Below are positions 27,008-35,980 of a DNA stretch of 64,000 nucleotides, one piece after another (within the stretch, counting starts at the first letter, position 1; each line of letters starts with the position of its first letter). This DNA is from Paludibaculum fermentans (GTDB taxonomy: Bacteria; Acidobacteriota; Terriglobia; Bryobacterales; Bryobacteraceae). The stretch is from positions 1,612,001-1,676,000 of the forward strand of contig NZ_CP063849.1 in NCBI RefSeq assembly GCF_015277775.1. Direction: 5' to 3'. The notes below the pieces were generated by a model. That model was not told the origin of the DNA and ran no database searches. It saw nothing but the letters and a program-made list of their open reading frames with translations. Both the position numbers and the translations under genes were made by a program.

Positions 27008-28129
27008 ATGCCTCTCGTCCCGCCGTATATCGAAGCCCTCCGCCCCTACGTGGCGGGCATGAGCCCGGAGGAGGCCCGGCGTCGTTACAACCTGGAGCAC
27101 GTCGATAAACTCGCCTCCAACGAGAACCCGCTGGGACCGTCGCCACTGGCCATCGAGGCGATGCAGCGGAGCCTGGCCGGGCTCAACTTCTACCCCAGCG
27201 GAGGGGTGGAGCTGCGCCGCCGCCTGGCCGAACTGTATGAAGTAAAGATCGAAAACGTCATTGCGGGCAGCGGAAGCGAAGGCATCATGGCGAATATTAT
27301 TCGCACCTTCCTGCTGGACGATGATGAGGTGCTGACGACCGAGAACGCGTTTATCGGCTTCCGTGTCCTGGCCCAGTCGCGTGGAATCGCTTACCGGACA
27401 GTGCCTTATCAGGACTGGCGGTACGACTTGCCGGCGCTCGCCGCCGCCATCACTGAAAAGACGAAGATCGTCTACCTGGCGAACCCCAACAACCCGACCG
27501 GTACCATCTTCACCCGCCACGAGTTTGACGAATTCTACCGGCACGTCCCGGAGCGGGTGCTCATTATTCTGGATGAGGCCTACTTCGAATACGCCAAAGA
27601 CCACCCGAAGTACCCGGATTCGATGCACTACCGGTACGACAACGTCATCACACTGCGGACTTTCTCGAAAATCTATGGCCTGGCCGGGATCCGCATCGGG
27701 TATGGTTTCGCCCACGAAAACCTGATTGCCAATCTGCTGAAGGTGAAACTGCCTTTCGAACCCAGCACCGTCGCGCAGGCCGCCGGCATCGCCGCCCTGG
27801 ACGACCGTGAATTTCTGCACCGTTCACTGGAACTGAATGCCCGCGGGCTGCGAATGATGACGCAAGCGTTTCAAGAGATGCAGCTTGATGTCGTCCAGAG
27901 CCAGGCTAATTTTGTAATGCTGCCCATGTCCACGCCGGAGCAAGCTGACCGCATCGCCACCAGCCTGCTGAGCCAAGGCACCATTGTCCGTCCGCTCAAG
28001 GCTTTCGGCCTGCCCGCCTGCCTGCGGATCTCGACGGGCGCCATGGATGCGAATGAACGGTGCGTCGAACACATGCGCCGGGCCGTTATGGAGGAGAAAT
28101 CATGTCCGAGTCCGACCTCTTCCCGCTAA
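27008..28129 (+). CDS. Histidinol-phosphate / aromatic aminotransferase (HisC-like)
   Basis: 373 residues from the ATG at 27008 (MPLVPPYIEALRPYV); the longer in-frame start (26897) reads through an apparent promoter region. Fold-type I aminotransferase: LASNENPLGPS, GSGSEGIMANIIRTFL, YLANPNNPTGT, ILDEAYFEYA, PLP Lys221 in LRTFSKIYGLAG, and the substrate-carboxylate Arg near the C-terminus (LRISTG). Family HisC converts imidazole-acetol phosphate in histidine synthesis, but many members transaminate tyrosine or phenylalanine. No other his genes are here; the 28-nt overlap with hppD argues for tyrosine to 4-hydroxyphenylpyruvate in aromatic catabolism. Hence no symbol is assigned. Confidence 0.88.
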   Translation: MPLVPPYIEALRPYVAGMSPEEARRRYNLEHVDKLASNENPLGPSPLAIEAMQRSLAGLNFYPSGGVELRRRLAELYEVKIENVIAGSGSEGIMANIIRTFLLDDDEVLTTENAFIGFRVLAQSRGIAYRTVPYQDWRYDLPALAAAITEKTKIVYLANPNNPTGTIFTRHEFDEFYRHVPERVLIILDEAYFEYAKDHPKYPDSMHYRYDNVITLRTFSKIYGLAGIRIGYGFAHENLIANLLKVKLPFEPSTVAQAAGIAALDDREFLHRSLELNARGLRMMTQAFQEMQLDVVQSQANFVMLPMSTPEQADRIATSLLSQGTIVRPLKAFGLPACLRISTGAMDANERCVEHMRRAVMEEKSCPSPTSSR

Positions 28130-29202
28130 GCGGGATCGACCATATTCACTTCCTGGTGGCCAATGCCAAACAGGCGGCATACTACTACCGCGCCGCCTTC
28201 GGGTTTCGCATCACGGCTTACCGCGGCCCGGAAACAGGCACTCGCGAAGCCGTAAGTTACGTCCTGGAACAGGACCGGATCCGCTTTGTCCTCTCCACGC
28301 CGCTGAGCAGCGACAATCCGATGTACGACCACATCCGGCGTCACGGCGACGGGGTGCGCGACGTGGCTTTTCTCGTGGAAGACGCGGCCGGAGCGTGGCG
28401 CGGCGCGGTCGAACGCGGCTCCGAATCAGCCTACGAGCCTTCGGTCCTTGAGGACGAGAACGGTGTGGTCCGGATGGCGGGCATCCGCACCTATGGCGAC
28501 ACGATTCACTCGTTCATCAGCCGTCACGGTTATAAGGGTGTCTTCCGTCCCGGTTTTGTTGCCGTGCCCCAGGAAGATGAAGCTGCGCGGCCCGTCGGCC
28601 TGCGTCAGCTCGACCACATCGTCGGCAATGTTCCGCTGGGGGAAATGACGCGGTGGGTCTCGCATTACCAGAGCACGTTGGGATTCTCGCTGTTCCAGAG
28701 CTTCGACGACCGGGACATCAGCACGGAATACACGGCGCTCATGTCCAAGGTGATGGCCAACGGCAATGGCCGCATCAAATTCCCCATCAACGAGCCGGCG
28801 CCGGGCAAGCGCAAGTCCCAGATCGAAGAGTACCTCGAAGCCTATGAGGGCGCCGGAGTCCAGCACATCGCCATGACCACGGGCAACATCGTGGACACGG
28901 TGAGCCGCCTGAAGGCGCAGGGTGTGGAATTCTTGCATGTGCCTGCCTCGTATTACGAGCAGTTGAAGAGCAGGGTGGGCTCGATCGACGAACCGCTGGA
29001 CGAACTTGCCCGCCTGGGCATCCTGGTCGACCGCGATGAAGAGGGCTATCTGCTGCAGATCTTCACCAAACCCGTAGTGGACCGCCCGACGCTGTTCTAC
29101 GAGATCATCCAGCGCAAAGGCAGCCGCAGCTTCGGCAAAGGCAACTTCAAGGCGTTGTTCGAAGCGATCGAACGAGAGCAGGAATTAAGGGGAAACCTCT
29201 AG
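28102..29202 (+). CDS. hppD: 4-Hydroxyphenylpyruvate dioxygenase
   Basis: 366 residues from the ATG at 28102, preceded by GGAGGAG; a longer in-frame start exists but is disfavoured. Two vicinal-oxygen-chelate halves. The iron triad is visible: His172 (QLDHIVGN), His255 (VQHIAMTT) and Glu334 (LFYEIIQRKG), with the C-terminal FGKGNFKALFEAIE helix that covers the active site. Converts 4-hydroxyphenylpyruvate to homogentisate in tyrosine degradation (also the plastoquinone/tocopherol precursor route in some bacteria). It overlaps the aminotransferase gene, implying the two first steps are translated together; no homogentisate dioxygenase is in the window. Confidence 0.95.
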   Translation: MSESDLFPLSGIDHIHFLVANAKQAAYYYRAAFGFRITAYRGPETGTREAVSYVLEQDRIRFVLSTPLSSDNPMYDHIRRHGDGVRDVAFLVEDAAGAWRGAVERGSESAYEPSVLEDENGVVRMAGIRTYGDTIHSFISRHGYKGVFRPGFVAVPQEDEAARPVGLRQLDHIVGNVPLGEMTRWVSHYQSTLGFSLFQSFDDRDISTEYTALMSKVMANGNGRIKFPINEPAPGKRKSQIEEYLEAYEGAGVQHIAMTTGNIVDTVSRLKAQGVEFLHVPASYYEQLKSRVGSIDEPLDELARLGILVDRDEEGYLLQIFTKPVVDRPTLFYEIIQRKGSRSFGKGNFKALFEAIEREQELRGNL

Positions 29203-29321
29203 GAGCACTAGAACCCCACCTTAGGGTGTGACAAGATACCGTGCGATTGCGTTATGGTTAAGGCGTCCATGTCTGAAATTGAGGAGTAACTGCGTGGTCA
29301 GTCACTCTTTGGAGCCGAACC

Positions 29322-31730
29322 ATGAACGATCGGGAACCGTGCTCTGCCCGCCATATCGTTCTGGTCGTTGACGACGACCAGCAGATCCGGCAGCTTCTGT
29401 CGGATCGACTGTCGAGGGATGGTTACGATGTCAGAACCGCGCAGGATGCGGCCGAAGCGCTCCAGATCACTTCCCGCGACCTGCCCTGTGTGATCCTGCT
29501 GGATATTCTCATGCCGGGCGGTGTGACTGGGATTGAGTTGTGCCGCCACTTCAAGTCGGACCCGCGCGTCACGCATGTTCCGGTGATTTTCCTGACTGGC
29601 ATGGTGTCGGAGGAGGATGTTGAAGCCGGGTCGGACGCGGGCGCTTCGGATTACATCAAAAAGCCCTTCGACATAGATGAAGTCCGGTTCCGGGTTCGGA
29701 CCCAGGTCAGGCTGCATGAAGCAATTCGGAAGCAGAGCAGGACGCAGGACCGGCTCAGCCTGATCAGCAAGGCCGCCAAGGACGCCATCATCCTGCTGGA
29801 TGATGAGGGCCGCGTGGTGCATTGGAATGAGGCGGCCGCGGCGATGTTTGGCTATCCGGCTTCAGAAGTGATGGGCCGCAACATGCATTCGCTGCTGGCG
29901 CCCAGCAGATTTCTCGAAGCCCACCGCGCCGCGTTCTCCCTGTTCCGCAAGACCGGACTCGGCGCCGCCGTCGGCGTCACGCTGGAATTGACGGCACTCC
30001 GCCAATCCGGCGAGGAGTTCCCCATTGAACTCTCACTCACGGCCACACCGGTGGACGGCAAATGGTGGGCTCTTGGCATTGTCAGGGACATCAGCCAGCG
30101 CAAGCAGGTGGAAAAGACGCTGCGCGAGAGCGAAGAGCGATTCCGGCGCCTGTTCGAAGAGGGTCCGCTGGGTATTGCGCTGATTACGCCCGATTTTCGA
30201 GTTCATCGCGCCAACGCCGCCCTCGTCAGAATGCTTGGCTACACCGAAGCCGAAATGCAGGATCTCTCGGTGATTGAGTTGACCGCTCCGGAGGACATCG
30301 ACGTCACCCTAAAACAGGCGGACGGGCTGCTGCGCGGCGAAATGCCGCACTACCAACTGCAAAAGCGGTATGTGACAAAGAGCGGGGCCGTCATTTGGGC
30401 GAATACCTCAGTCTCCCTGATTCGGGACGAACAGGGAGCCCCCCTCTACGGCTTGGTCATGGTGGAGGACATCACGGCCAGAGTGGTGTTCGATCAGAAT
30501 CAGCGGCTGGCCGAAACCCGGCTGAGAGAGAGCGAGAACCGCCTGACCAAGATCCTCGAGAACGTGCCGGTCGGCATTGCGATCGTCAGCCTCGACAAAC
30601 GCGTCCGATGGGCGAACCAGGCGGCTCTAAGCATGATCGGCGCGCCGGAGTTGGACATCATCGTGGGCCAGCCGTGCAACCAGGTTCTCTGTCAGTTCTC
30701 TGACACGAATTGCCCTTTTTGCGATGGGCAGGATTCGGTCATGAGTGCCGAAACGACGATGTCGCGCTCCGACGGCGCGCTGCTGCCGGTGCTCAAGAGT
30801 GCCCATACGGTCGAGTTCGACAACGAGATTGTGCGGCTCGAAACCTTCATGGACCTCCGCGACCGCAAACGGCTGGAGACGGAGCTAGGCCACTCGCGCA
30901 AGCTGGAGGCGGTGGGCCAATTGGCCGCCGGAGTCGCCCACGAGATCAACACACCCATCCAATATGTGGGCGACAGCGTTCAGTTCCTCAAAGAGGCATT
31001 CGACAGCTTTGTCCAACTTCTTCCGAATTACCGGAAGCTGCTGATCACACCCGCCGGTTCGGACGAGTACGCTGCGCTGACCGCGGAGACCAAGCGACTG
31101 GAAGAAGAGATGGATCTCGAATGGTTGCTGAATGAGATCCCATCCTCTTTCAGCCGCTGCCTGGATGGTGTGGACCGGGTGGCTCGAATCGTACGGGCGA
31201 TGAAGGAATTTGCCCATCCGGACCAGCGCGAAAAGGGGCCGGCCGACCTGAATCACGCCATCCAGAGCACGCTCACCATTGCCCACAACGAGTATAAGTA
31301 TGTGGCCGACATCGAGACTCATTTCGGTGACATTCCCAATGTGATCTGTCACGTCTCGGAATTGAACCAGGTGTTCCTGAACCTCATCGTGAACGCCGCG
31401 CACGCCATTGCGGGGCATCTGGCGAACACGGGCCTTCGCGGCGCCATCGGCATCACCACCTCGCGCCAGGGCGACAACGTCCGAATCGACATCGAGGACA
31501 CAGGGGGCGGCATCCCCGACGAGATCCAAAACCGGATTTTCGACCCCTTCTTCACGACCAAACCAGTGGGCAAGGGTACCGGGCAGGGGCTGGCGATCGC
31601 CAGGTCAGTGGTGGTGGACAAACACGGCGGGACGCTGACGTTCCGGTCCAAGCACGGGCTAGGCACTACGTTTACAGTGCTGCTGCCCATCGACGGCAAG
31701 CATCCGGAGCAAAGTGAGGCGGTCAGATGA
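29322..31730 (+). CDS. Response-regulator/PAS hybrid sensor histidine kinase
   Basis: 802 residues, no transmembrane segment. Domains: receiver (~10-125, phospho-acceptor Asp61 in LLDILMP, Lys in YIKKPF), three PAS domains with PAC tails (~145-265, ~270-390, ~405-520), a linker, a histidine-kinase dimerisation helix with His540 in AAGVAHEINTPIQYV, and an HATPase (DIEDTGGGIPDEI, TKPVGKGTGQGLAIA). An extended insert after the H-box is typical of this cytoplasmic kinase group. It overlaps the next gene (ATGAGCAAG), an HDOD response regulator, which is the probable partner. Confidence 0.9.
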   Translation: MNDREPCSARHIVLVVDDDQQIRQLLSDRLSRDGYDVRTAQDAAEALQITSRDLPCVILLDILMPGGVTGIELCRHFKSDPRVTHVPVIFLTGMVSEEDVEAGSDAGASDYIKKPFDIDEVRFRVRTQVRLHEAIRKQSRTQDRLSLISKAAKDAIILLDDEGRVVHWNEAAAAMFGYPASEVMGRNMHSLLAPSRFLEAHRAAFSLFRKTGLGAAVGVTLELTALRQSGEEFPIELSLTATPVDGKWWALGIVRDISQRKQVEKTLRESEERFRRLFEEGPLGIALITPDFRVHRANAALVRMLGYTEAEMQDLSVIELTAPEDIDVTLKQADGLLRGEMPHYQLQKRYVTKSGAVIWANTSVSLIRDEQGAPLYGLVMVEDITARVVFDQNQRLAETRLRESENRLTKILENVPVGIAIVSLDKRVRWANQAALSMIGAPELDIIVGQPCNQVLCQFSDTNCPFCDGQDSVMSAETTMSRSDGALLPVLKSAHTVEFDNEIVRLETFMDLRDRKRLETELGHSRKLEAVGQLAAGVAHEINTPIQYVGDSVQFLKEAFDSFVQLLPNYRKLLITPAGSDEYAALTAETKRLEEEMDLEWLLNEIPSSFSRCLDGVDRVARIVRAMKEFAHPDQREKGPADLNHAIQSTLTIAHNEYKYVADIETHFGDIPNVICHVSELNQVFLNLIVNAAHAIAGHLANTGLRGAIGITTSRQGDNVRIDIEDTGGGIPDEIQNRIFDPFFTTKPVGKGTGQGLAIARSVVVDKHGGTLTFRSKHGLGTTFTVLLPIDGKHPEQSEAVR

Positions 31731-32959
31731 GCAAGAAAACAGTCCTGTTCGTCGATGATGAATTGAACGTCCTGGAAGGTCTCAGGACGCGTCTTCATCG
31801 TCAGCGCGGGAAGTGGGAGATGGTGTTCGTCCAGAGCGGCAGGGAGGCACTGGAGCGCCTCGCGATTGGCGATGTCGATGTCCTGGTAACCGACATGCGC
31901 ATGCCGGAAATGGACGGCGTGACGCTGCTGAAGCGAGCCCAGGAAGAGTATCCCCGGGTCGTCCGCATTGTCCTGTCGGGCCATGCCGAACTGGAAGCCG
32001 CGCTGCGCGCGATTCACGTGGCGCATCAGTTCCTCAGCAAGCCCTGCGAACCCGGTGTCATCGAGAATGTGGTGGAACGGGCCTGCAACCTGCAGTCCCT
32101 GCTCCACAATGAGGTGCTGGAGAAGACAGTAGGCCGGATCGAGAACCTGCCCTCACCGCCGGTGATCTACTCGCAACTGATGGTTGCGCTGAATAACGAA
32201 TTCGCCAGCCCCATCACCGTGGCCTCCATCCTGAAGCAGGATATGGCGATGTGCGCCAAGACACTGCAGCTCGTCAACTCCGCCTTCTTCGGCTTCACCC
32301 ACAAGATCACCGAGGTGCAGGACGCGGTCACTTACCTGGGCTACAACACGATCCGCCAGATAGTGCTCACGGTGGAGGTGTTCCACCGGCCCAAGAGCAA
32401 AACAATTCCGGCCATTACGCTGGAGGCGCTCCAGACGCACGCCGGCCTGGTGGGCGCCCTGGCCTCGAATCTCCTGACAGATAAGCGGGACAAGGAAGAT
32501 GCGTTCATCTCCGGCCTTCTGCATGACATCGGCAAGCTGGTGGTTGCTACGGAGATGCCCGAGGAGAATAAGAAACTGCAGATGCTGGCCTTGAAACCGG
32601 AGCTTACTTCCCTCGAGGCTGAGAAGCAGGTGCTGGGCGTCACGCACGCCGAGATCGGCGGCTATCTGCTGGGGTTGTGGGGACTTCCCTACTCCGTGGT
32701 GGAGGCGGTAGCGAACCACCACACGCCGGCCAACGTGGAGATTCCCGGCCTGAGCGTCCTGGCGGCCATTCACGTGGCCGATGCGCTGCTGCACGAGGAG
32801 ATGCGGATCCGGCGTCCTTCTTCCAAGCCGCACCGGTCCCTGCTGGACTATGCCTTCATTGAGCAACAGGGACTGACCAAGAGCCTGCCCATCTGGCGCG
32901 ACAAGGCACGCCAGCAGATGGACCTCGGCGCTCGCGGCATGTCGAAGGCGCTCAGCTAG
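31727..32959 (+). CDS. Response regulator with HDOD domain
   Basis: 410 residues. Receiver domain at 3-125 (FVDDE, phospho-acceptor Asp56 in VTDMRMPEMDG, Lys in FLSKPCEPG), then an HDOD domain at ~140-345 (LPSPPVIYSQLMVALNN, LLHDIGKLVVATE, YLLGLWGLPYSVVEAVANHH). HDOD proteins are HD-related helical domains, mostly without nuclease/hydrolase residues, that bind signalling partners in motility, stress and c-di-GMP networks. Start overlaps the sensor kinase stop by 4 nt, forming a two-component pair. The output may therefore be protein-protein or nucleotide signalling rather than DNA binding. Confidence 0.92.
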   Translation: MSKKTVLFVDDELNVLEGLRTRLHRQRGKWEMVFVQSGREALERLAIGDVDVLVTDMRMPEMDGVTLLKRAQEEYPRVVRIVLSGHAELEAALRAIHVAHQFLSKPCEPGVIENVVERACNLQSLLHNEVLEKTVGRIENLPSPPVIYSQLMVALNNEFASPITVASILKQDMAMCAKTLQLVNSAFFGFTHKITEVQDAVTYLGYNTIRQIVLTVEVFHRPKSKTIPAITLEALQTHAGLVGALASNLLTDKRDKEDAFISGLLHDIGKLVVATEMPEENKKLQMLALKPELTSLEAEKQVLGVTHAEIGGYLLGLWGLPYSVVEAVANHHTPANVEIPGLSVLAAIHVADALLHEEMRIRRPSSKPHRSLLDYAFIEQQGLTKSLPIWRDKARQQMDLGARGMSKALS

Positions 32960-33010
32960 ACGCCAGGCCAGGATGCGCTGGCTGCCCGCCAGCCGATACA
33001 CTTTGAGTTC

Positions 33011-33793
33011 ATGTTGAGAACAGTCCAGGCGACCCGCTATGTCACGCCGCTGCGTGAAGGCGGATCGCTGCCGGCCATCGTAGAGGCGGACGACCTCGGC
33101 TTGTACGTGGTGAAGTTCCGCGGCGCCGGCCAGGGCCCGCTCGCGTTGGTCGCCGAACTCATCGCCGGCGAGATCGGCCGGGCATTGGGTTTGAATGTGC
33201 CGGAGCTCGTGTTTATCGAGGTAGACGCCGGGCTGGGGCGCAACGATCCGGATTACGAGATCCGGCAGTTACTCCAAGCCAGCGTGGGTTTGAACCTCGC
33301 CCTGGATTACCTGCCCGGCTCGACCATGTTCGATCCCGCCGCCCGGGACAAGGCCCCGGCGGACCAGGCCTCCATGGCGGTCTGGTTCGACTCTTTTGTC
33401 ACCAACATCGACCGGACGGCCAGTAACCCGAACCTTCTCCTCTGGCACAAGGCGCTCTATTTCATTGATCACGGGGCGGCCTTGTATTTTCACCACAACT
33501 GGCAGAGTCTCGACCAGATGGCGCAATCGGCCTTTCCCGCCGTGAAAAAGCACCTGCTATTGCGCTGGGCGTCCGCGATCCGGCAGGCGGAGACGGAAGC
33601 GAAGCTGAAACTGAACGAAAGCGTCTTTGCGGCGATCCTCGATCAGGTGCCCGATGCCTGGCTGGTGCCCAATGCTGGAGACGGCGATGCCGCCACCCGC
33701 CGTGCCGGCTACCTGCGGTTCCTGACGGAACGGCTGACCGCGTCCGCGAGCTTTACAGAGGAGGCCCTGCGTGCCCGATCAGAGCTCGTATGA
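33011..33793 (+). CDS. HipA-like kinase family protein
   Basis: 260 residues. It lacks the full HipA two-domain length but shows the minimal HipA-kinase motifs: LYVVKFRGAGQGP (ATP-loop Lys), ELIAGEIGRALGLNVPE, catalytic loop SFVTNIDRTASNPNLLLW with the Asp/Arg and Asn, and FIDHGAALYF with the metal Asp. It probably phosphorylates a protein or small molecule. Its last 23 bases overlap a DUF3037 gene. No HipB-type repressor is present, so this is not a canonical hipBA toxin-antitoxin; it matches the orphan HipA-like/DUF3037 pairs of soil bacteria. Confidence 0.82.
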   Translation: MLRTVQATRYVTPLREGGSLPAIVEADDLGLYVVKFRGAGQGPLALVAELIAGEIGRALGLNVPELVFIEVDAGLGRNDPDYEIRQLLQASVGLNLALDYLPGSTMFDPAARDKAPADQASMAVWFDSFVTNIDRTASNPNLLLWHKALYFIDHGAALYFHHNWQSLDQMAQSAFPAVKKHLLLRWASAIRQAETEAKLKLNESVFAAILDQVPDAWLVPNAGDGDAATRRAGYLRFLTERLTASASFTEEALRARSELV

Positions 33794-34169
33794 TTATGCG
33801 GTCCTGCGCCTGGTGCCTCGCGTGGAGCGCGAAGAGTTCATCAACGCGGGCGTGATCGTGTACTGCCGGCAACTGCGCTTTCTTGGTGTTTTCATTCATA
33901 TGGATGCAGCTCGACTGCAAGCACTGTGGCCGGAGGCCGATGTGGAGGAGTTCCGGACGCGCCTGGAAGCCTTTCAACGCATTGCCGCTGGCGATCCCGA
34001 GGCGGGTCCCATCGCCCAACTCACACAAAGCGAACGGTTTTACTGGCTGGCGGCGCCGCGCAGCACGGTGATCCAGGTCTCGCCCATCCACAGCGGGTTG
34101 TGCACTTCGCCCAAAGAGGGATTGGAGTCGCTTTGCCACCGACTGCTGGCCGCCACAACGATCGCGTGA
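33771..34169 (+). CDS. DUF3037 domain-containing protein
   Basis: 132 residues from a GTG preceded by GAGGAGG. The DUF3037 signature is clear: YDYAVLRLVPRVEREEFINAGVIVYCRQ, a short helical middle, and an FYWLAAPRSTVIQVSP-like segment before the C-terminus. The function of the domain is unknown. It overlaps the HipA-like kinase by 23 nt, in a recurrent two-gene arrangement, so it is likely a partner or regulator of that kinase. It is the last ordinary gene before the low-coding island. Confidence 0.9.
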   Translation: MPDQSSYDYAVLRLVPRVEREEFINAGVIVYCRQLRFLGVFIHMDAARLQALWPEADVEEFRTRLEAFQRIAAGDPEAGPIAQLTQSERFYWLAAPRSTVIQVSPIHSGLCTSPKEGLESLCHRLLAATTIA

Positions 34170-34490
34170 GCAGGGACTGGGCGCGGAGGGGGCAGGCTAA
34201 GGGAGACCTCGGGGGAGCCCGTCGCTTACGCTCCGGGACTGGGAGAGGGGATGGTGGCCGGGTGCGAGGCGCGGCTACACCCGGGACCGGGGGCAGGCAC
34301 ACGGAGGGCGCGATGGTTGCTGGCAGCGGCGCCCTTACACGGGGCTCGACGGTGAAATTGTCAAAGAGCAGGGCCGGATGGAGTCCGACTGGGGTTGCGA
34401 CCGGCGGCGGAGCCTGATGGCGGCTTCGTTTTGTGAATCCCCGGCGGCTTCGTTTTGTTCATCTCCGGCGACTGCGCCGGGACGTGGTTC
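34170..34490. other. Non-coding flank of the accessory island
   Basis: No gene is supported. The stretch holds a GC-rich segment near 34216 that shares the motif GCCCGTCGCT...CTCCGGGACTGG with 40305, and two near copies of a 23-bp unit (GGCGGCTTCGTTTTGT) at about 34422-34460, next to the end of the small family gene. Repetitive elements of this kind are typical of acidobacterial intergenic DNA. Confidence 0.5.
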
Positions 34491-35198
34491 TCAGCGCTTG
34501 GAAACGTTGTAGAAGTCGGGTGGCAACCCGCCTTCGGAGGCCAGGCCGACTTCGTTTCGTGGAATGCGGATCGGCTGGAGGCCGCCGAGCGGGTCCTGGT
34601 TGTCGGGGTGGTTCGTGTCGATGCCGGTGGTGAGGTGTTCGAGGGCGCGCCTTGGGCGGCCATAGCCTTCGTAGAAGAAGAGTTCATCGGTGTTGCTGGT
34701 CAGGCGGGTGACTTCGGCCAAGGGGACGTTCTCACGGACGCCTTTGACGACATCGGGGTGTTGCTGGGCGAGGGCGGCTCGCTCGGTTTGGAGTTTGCTG
34801 AGTTCCTTGATGGCTCGGTAGAGGCCGCGTTCGAGGTCGCGGCGGTAACGGGCATAGCGGTCGAGTTGGGCGCCGTGCGGGTCGGTTTCGGCCAATGGGT
34901 CCGTTTCGGCGAGGATCAAGCATTCGAAGGATTCGATGCGGCGGAGGTTCCAGGTGTGAGTGAGGATGCGGTGGAAGATCTCCTCCTCGAGGCAGTTCGC
35001 GGGCCGGGTATCGAGGCGCAGGGACGCTTCGAGGGCGGTGAACGAGGCGCGGTCTTCGGGCGTGATGCTGAGGTGCTGGGCGGTGAAGCCGTGGCGACGG
35101 GCGTTCTGGGATGAGCGGGCCTTGCCTTGGATGGAGACGGGTCCGGTGGACTGTTTTGCGTTGGCCTGATTGGCGGTGATCTGAGCGGCGGTAGCCAT
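34491..35198 (-). CDS. Conserved acidobacterial small-family protein (ANxxNAxxSTGP type)
   Basis: 235 residues with a clear AAGGAG site 10 nt before the ATG. The N-terminus ANQANAKQSTGPVS...GKARSSQNARRHG is the hallmark of an abundant uncharacterised family in Acidobacteriota, usually followed by an acidic/aromatic helical region (SFTALEASLRLDTRP, EEEIFHRILTHTWNLRRIE) and coiled-coil-like arms (RYARYRRDLERGLYRAIKELSKLQTERA). There is no known domain or function; copies are often numerous and located near mobile elements, as here. Plus-strand ORFs over the same interval are shadows. Confidence 0.75.
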   Translation of the reverse strand: MATAAQITANQANAKQSTGPVSIQGKARSSQNARRHGFTAQHLSITPEDRASFTALEASLRLDTRPANCLEEEIFHRILTHTWNLRRIESFECLILAETDPLAETDPHGAQLDRYARYRRDLERGLYRAIKELSKLQTERAALAQQHPDVVKGVRENVPLAEVTRLTSNTDELFFYEGYGRPRRALEHLTTGIDTNHPDNQDPLGGLQPIRIPRNEVGLASEGGLPPDFYNVSKR

Positions 35199-35956
35199 GA
35201 TGTCAAACTCCTTGTAAATGAAAATGGCCGGCGTAGGGGCCGGCGCGATTCCAGGGTAACTGGGAGTGTCAAGGGAAATTGGCCCATTTCTGGAAGCTTT
35301 TGTTGAAAAGAAACGAAATAAAGAGTTTCGGATGCGGTGACGGCCAATCGCTCAATACCGGAATTGGGGGAAAAGTGCGTTGGCTTGGAGGTGCCGGACG
35401 GCTGCCTGAGGGACTGCAGGGGTGCGACCGACTCCGCGCTTGCCAGGTTTGCGTCACAGGCTGGTTGGCGGCCTTTGGCTTCGTTTGGAGCGGCCAGGGT
35501 GATGGGGCGGCTGGAGCCGGCCGCTGCGGCGAGGACGGCCGGAATGCTGGCGGCCTGGCGGGCGCGCTCCTGGGCGTGGAAGGGGCGGAGGGCCTTCTGG
35601 ACGGCGGTGATTCGGGCACAGATCCAGGCGTGGTAGCGGCCCAGGATTTGGAGGACCTCGGCGTGGTTCTGGTGAATCCAGAGCACGGCTTGGCGACGGG
35701 CTCCGTTGCTGACGCGGAGGGCTTCGGCCCAGAGTTTGGCTTCGAGTTGGAACAGGCGGCGCTCGTGGCCTCGGAGCATCAGGCGTTGGACGAACAGGGT
35801 GCGGAAGCGCGGGTCGGCGATGTCCTCCGTCTGCTCCAACGACTGTTGGTAGAGGCTGGCTTCGATGCCGGCAGGCAGGAGGTAGAGGCTGTCCTGTCGT
35901 CTCGGCCGGCTGGTGGCGCGTGGCGTGCGGCGGTGGCAACGGGTTCGTTTCGTCAT
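34916..35956 (-). CDS. Doubtful helical ORF, read-through of a decayed family gene
   Basis: Only about residues 25-150 look like protein (LYQQSLEQTEDIADPRFRTLFVQRL, QLEAKLWAEALRVSNGARRQAVLWIHQNHAEVLQILGRYHAW), helical and similar in style to neighbouring small-family genes. The frame then runs without a stop for another ~600 nt into the next gene, giving low-complexity residues, and no ribosome binding site precedes the ATG. Probably a 3' fragment that has lost its stop. The same frame continues, after a TGA at 35981, from the frameshifted gene just upstream. The reliable part lies at about 35500-35900. Confidence 0.4.
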   Translation of the reverse strand: MTKRTRCHRRTPRATSRPRRQDSLYLLPAGIEASLYQQSLEQTEDIADPRFRTLFVQRLMLRGHERRLFQLEAKLWAEALRVSNGARRQAVLWIHQNHAEVLQILGRYHAWICARITAVQKALRPFHAQERARQAASIPAVLAAAAGSSRPITLAAPNEAKGRQPACDANLASAESVAPLQSLRQPSGTSKPTHFSPNSGIERLAVTASETLYFVSFQQKLPEMGQFPLTLPVTLESRRPLRRPFSFTRSLTSWLPPLRSPPIRPTQNSPPDPSPSKARPAHPRTPVATASPPSTSASRPKTAPRSPPSKRPCASIPGPRTASRRRSSTASSLTPGTSAASNPSNA

Positions 35957-35980
35957 GGCGTTGGATTTCAGTTTCAGGCG

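Noticed and set aside
33011-34169. Canonical hipBA toxin-antitoxin
   Set aside because: No HipB-like repressor is present and the kinase is shorter than HipA; the partner is DUF3037 instead.
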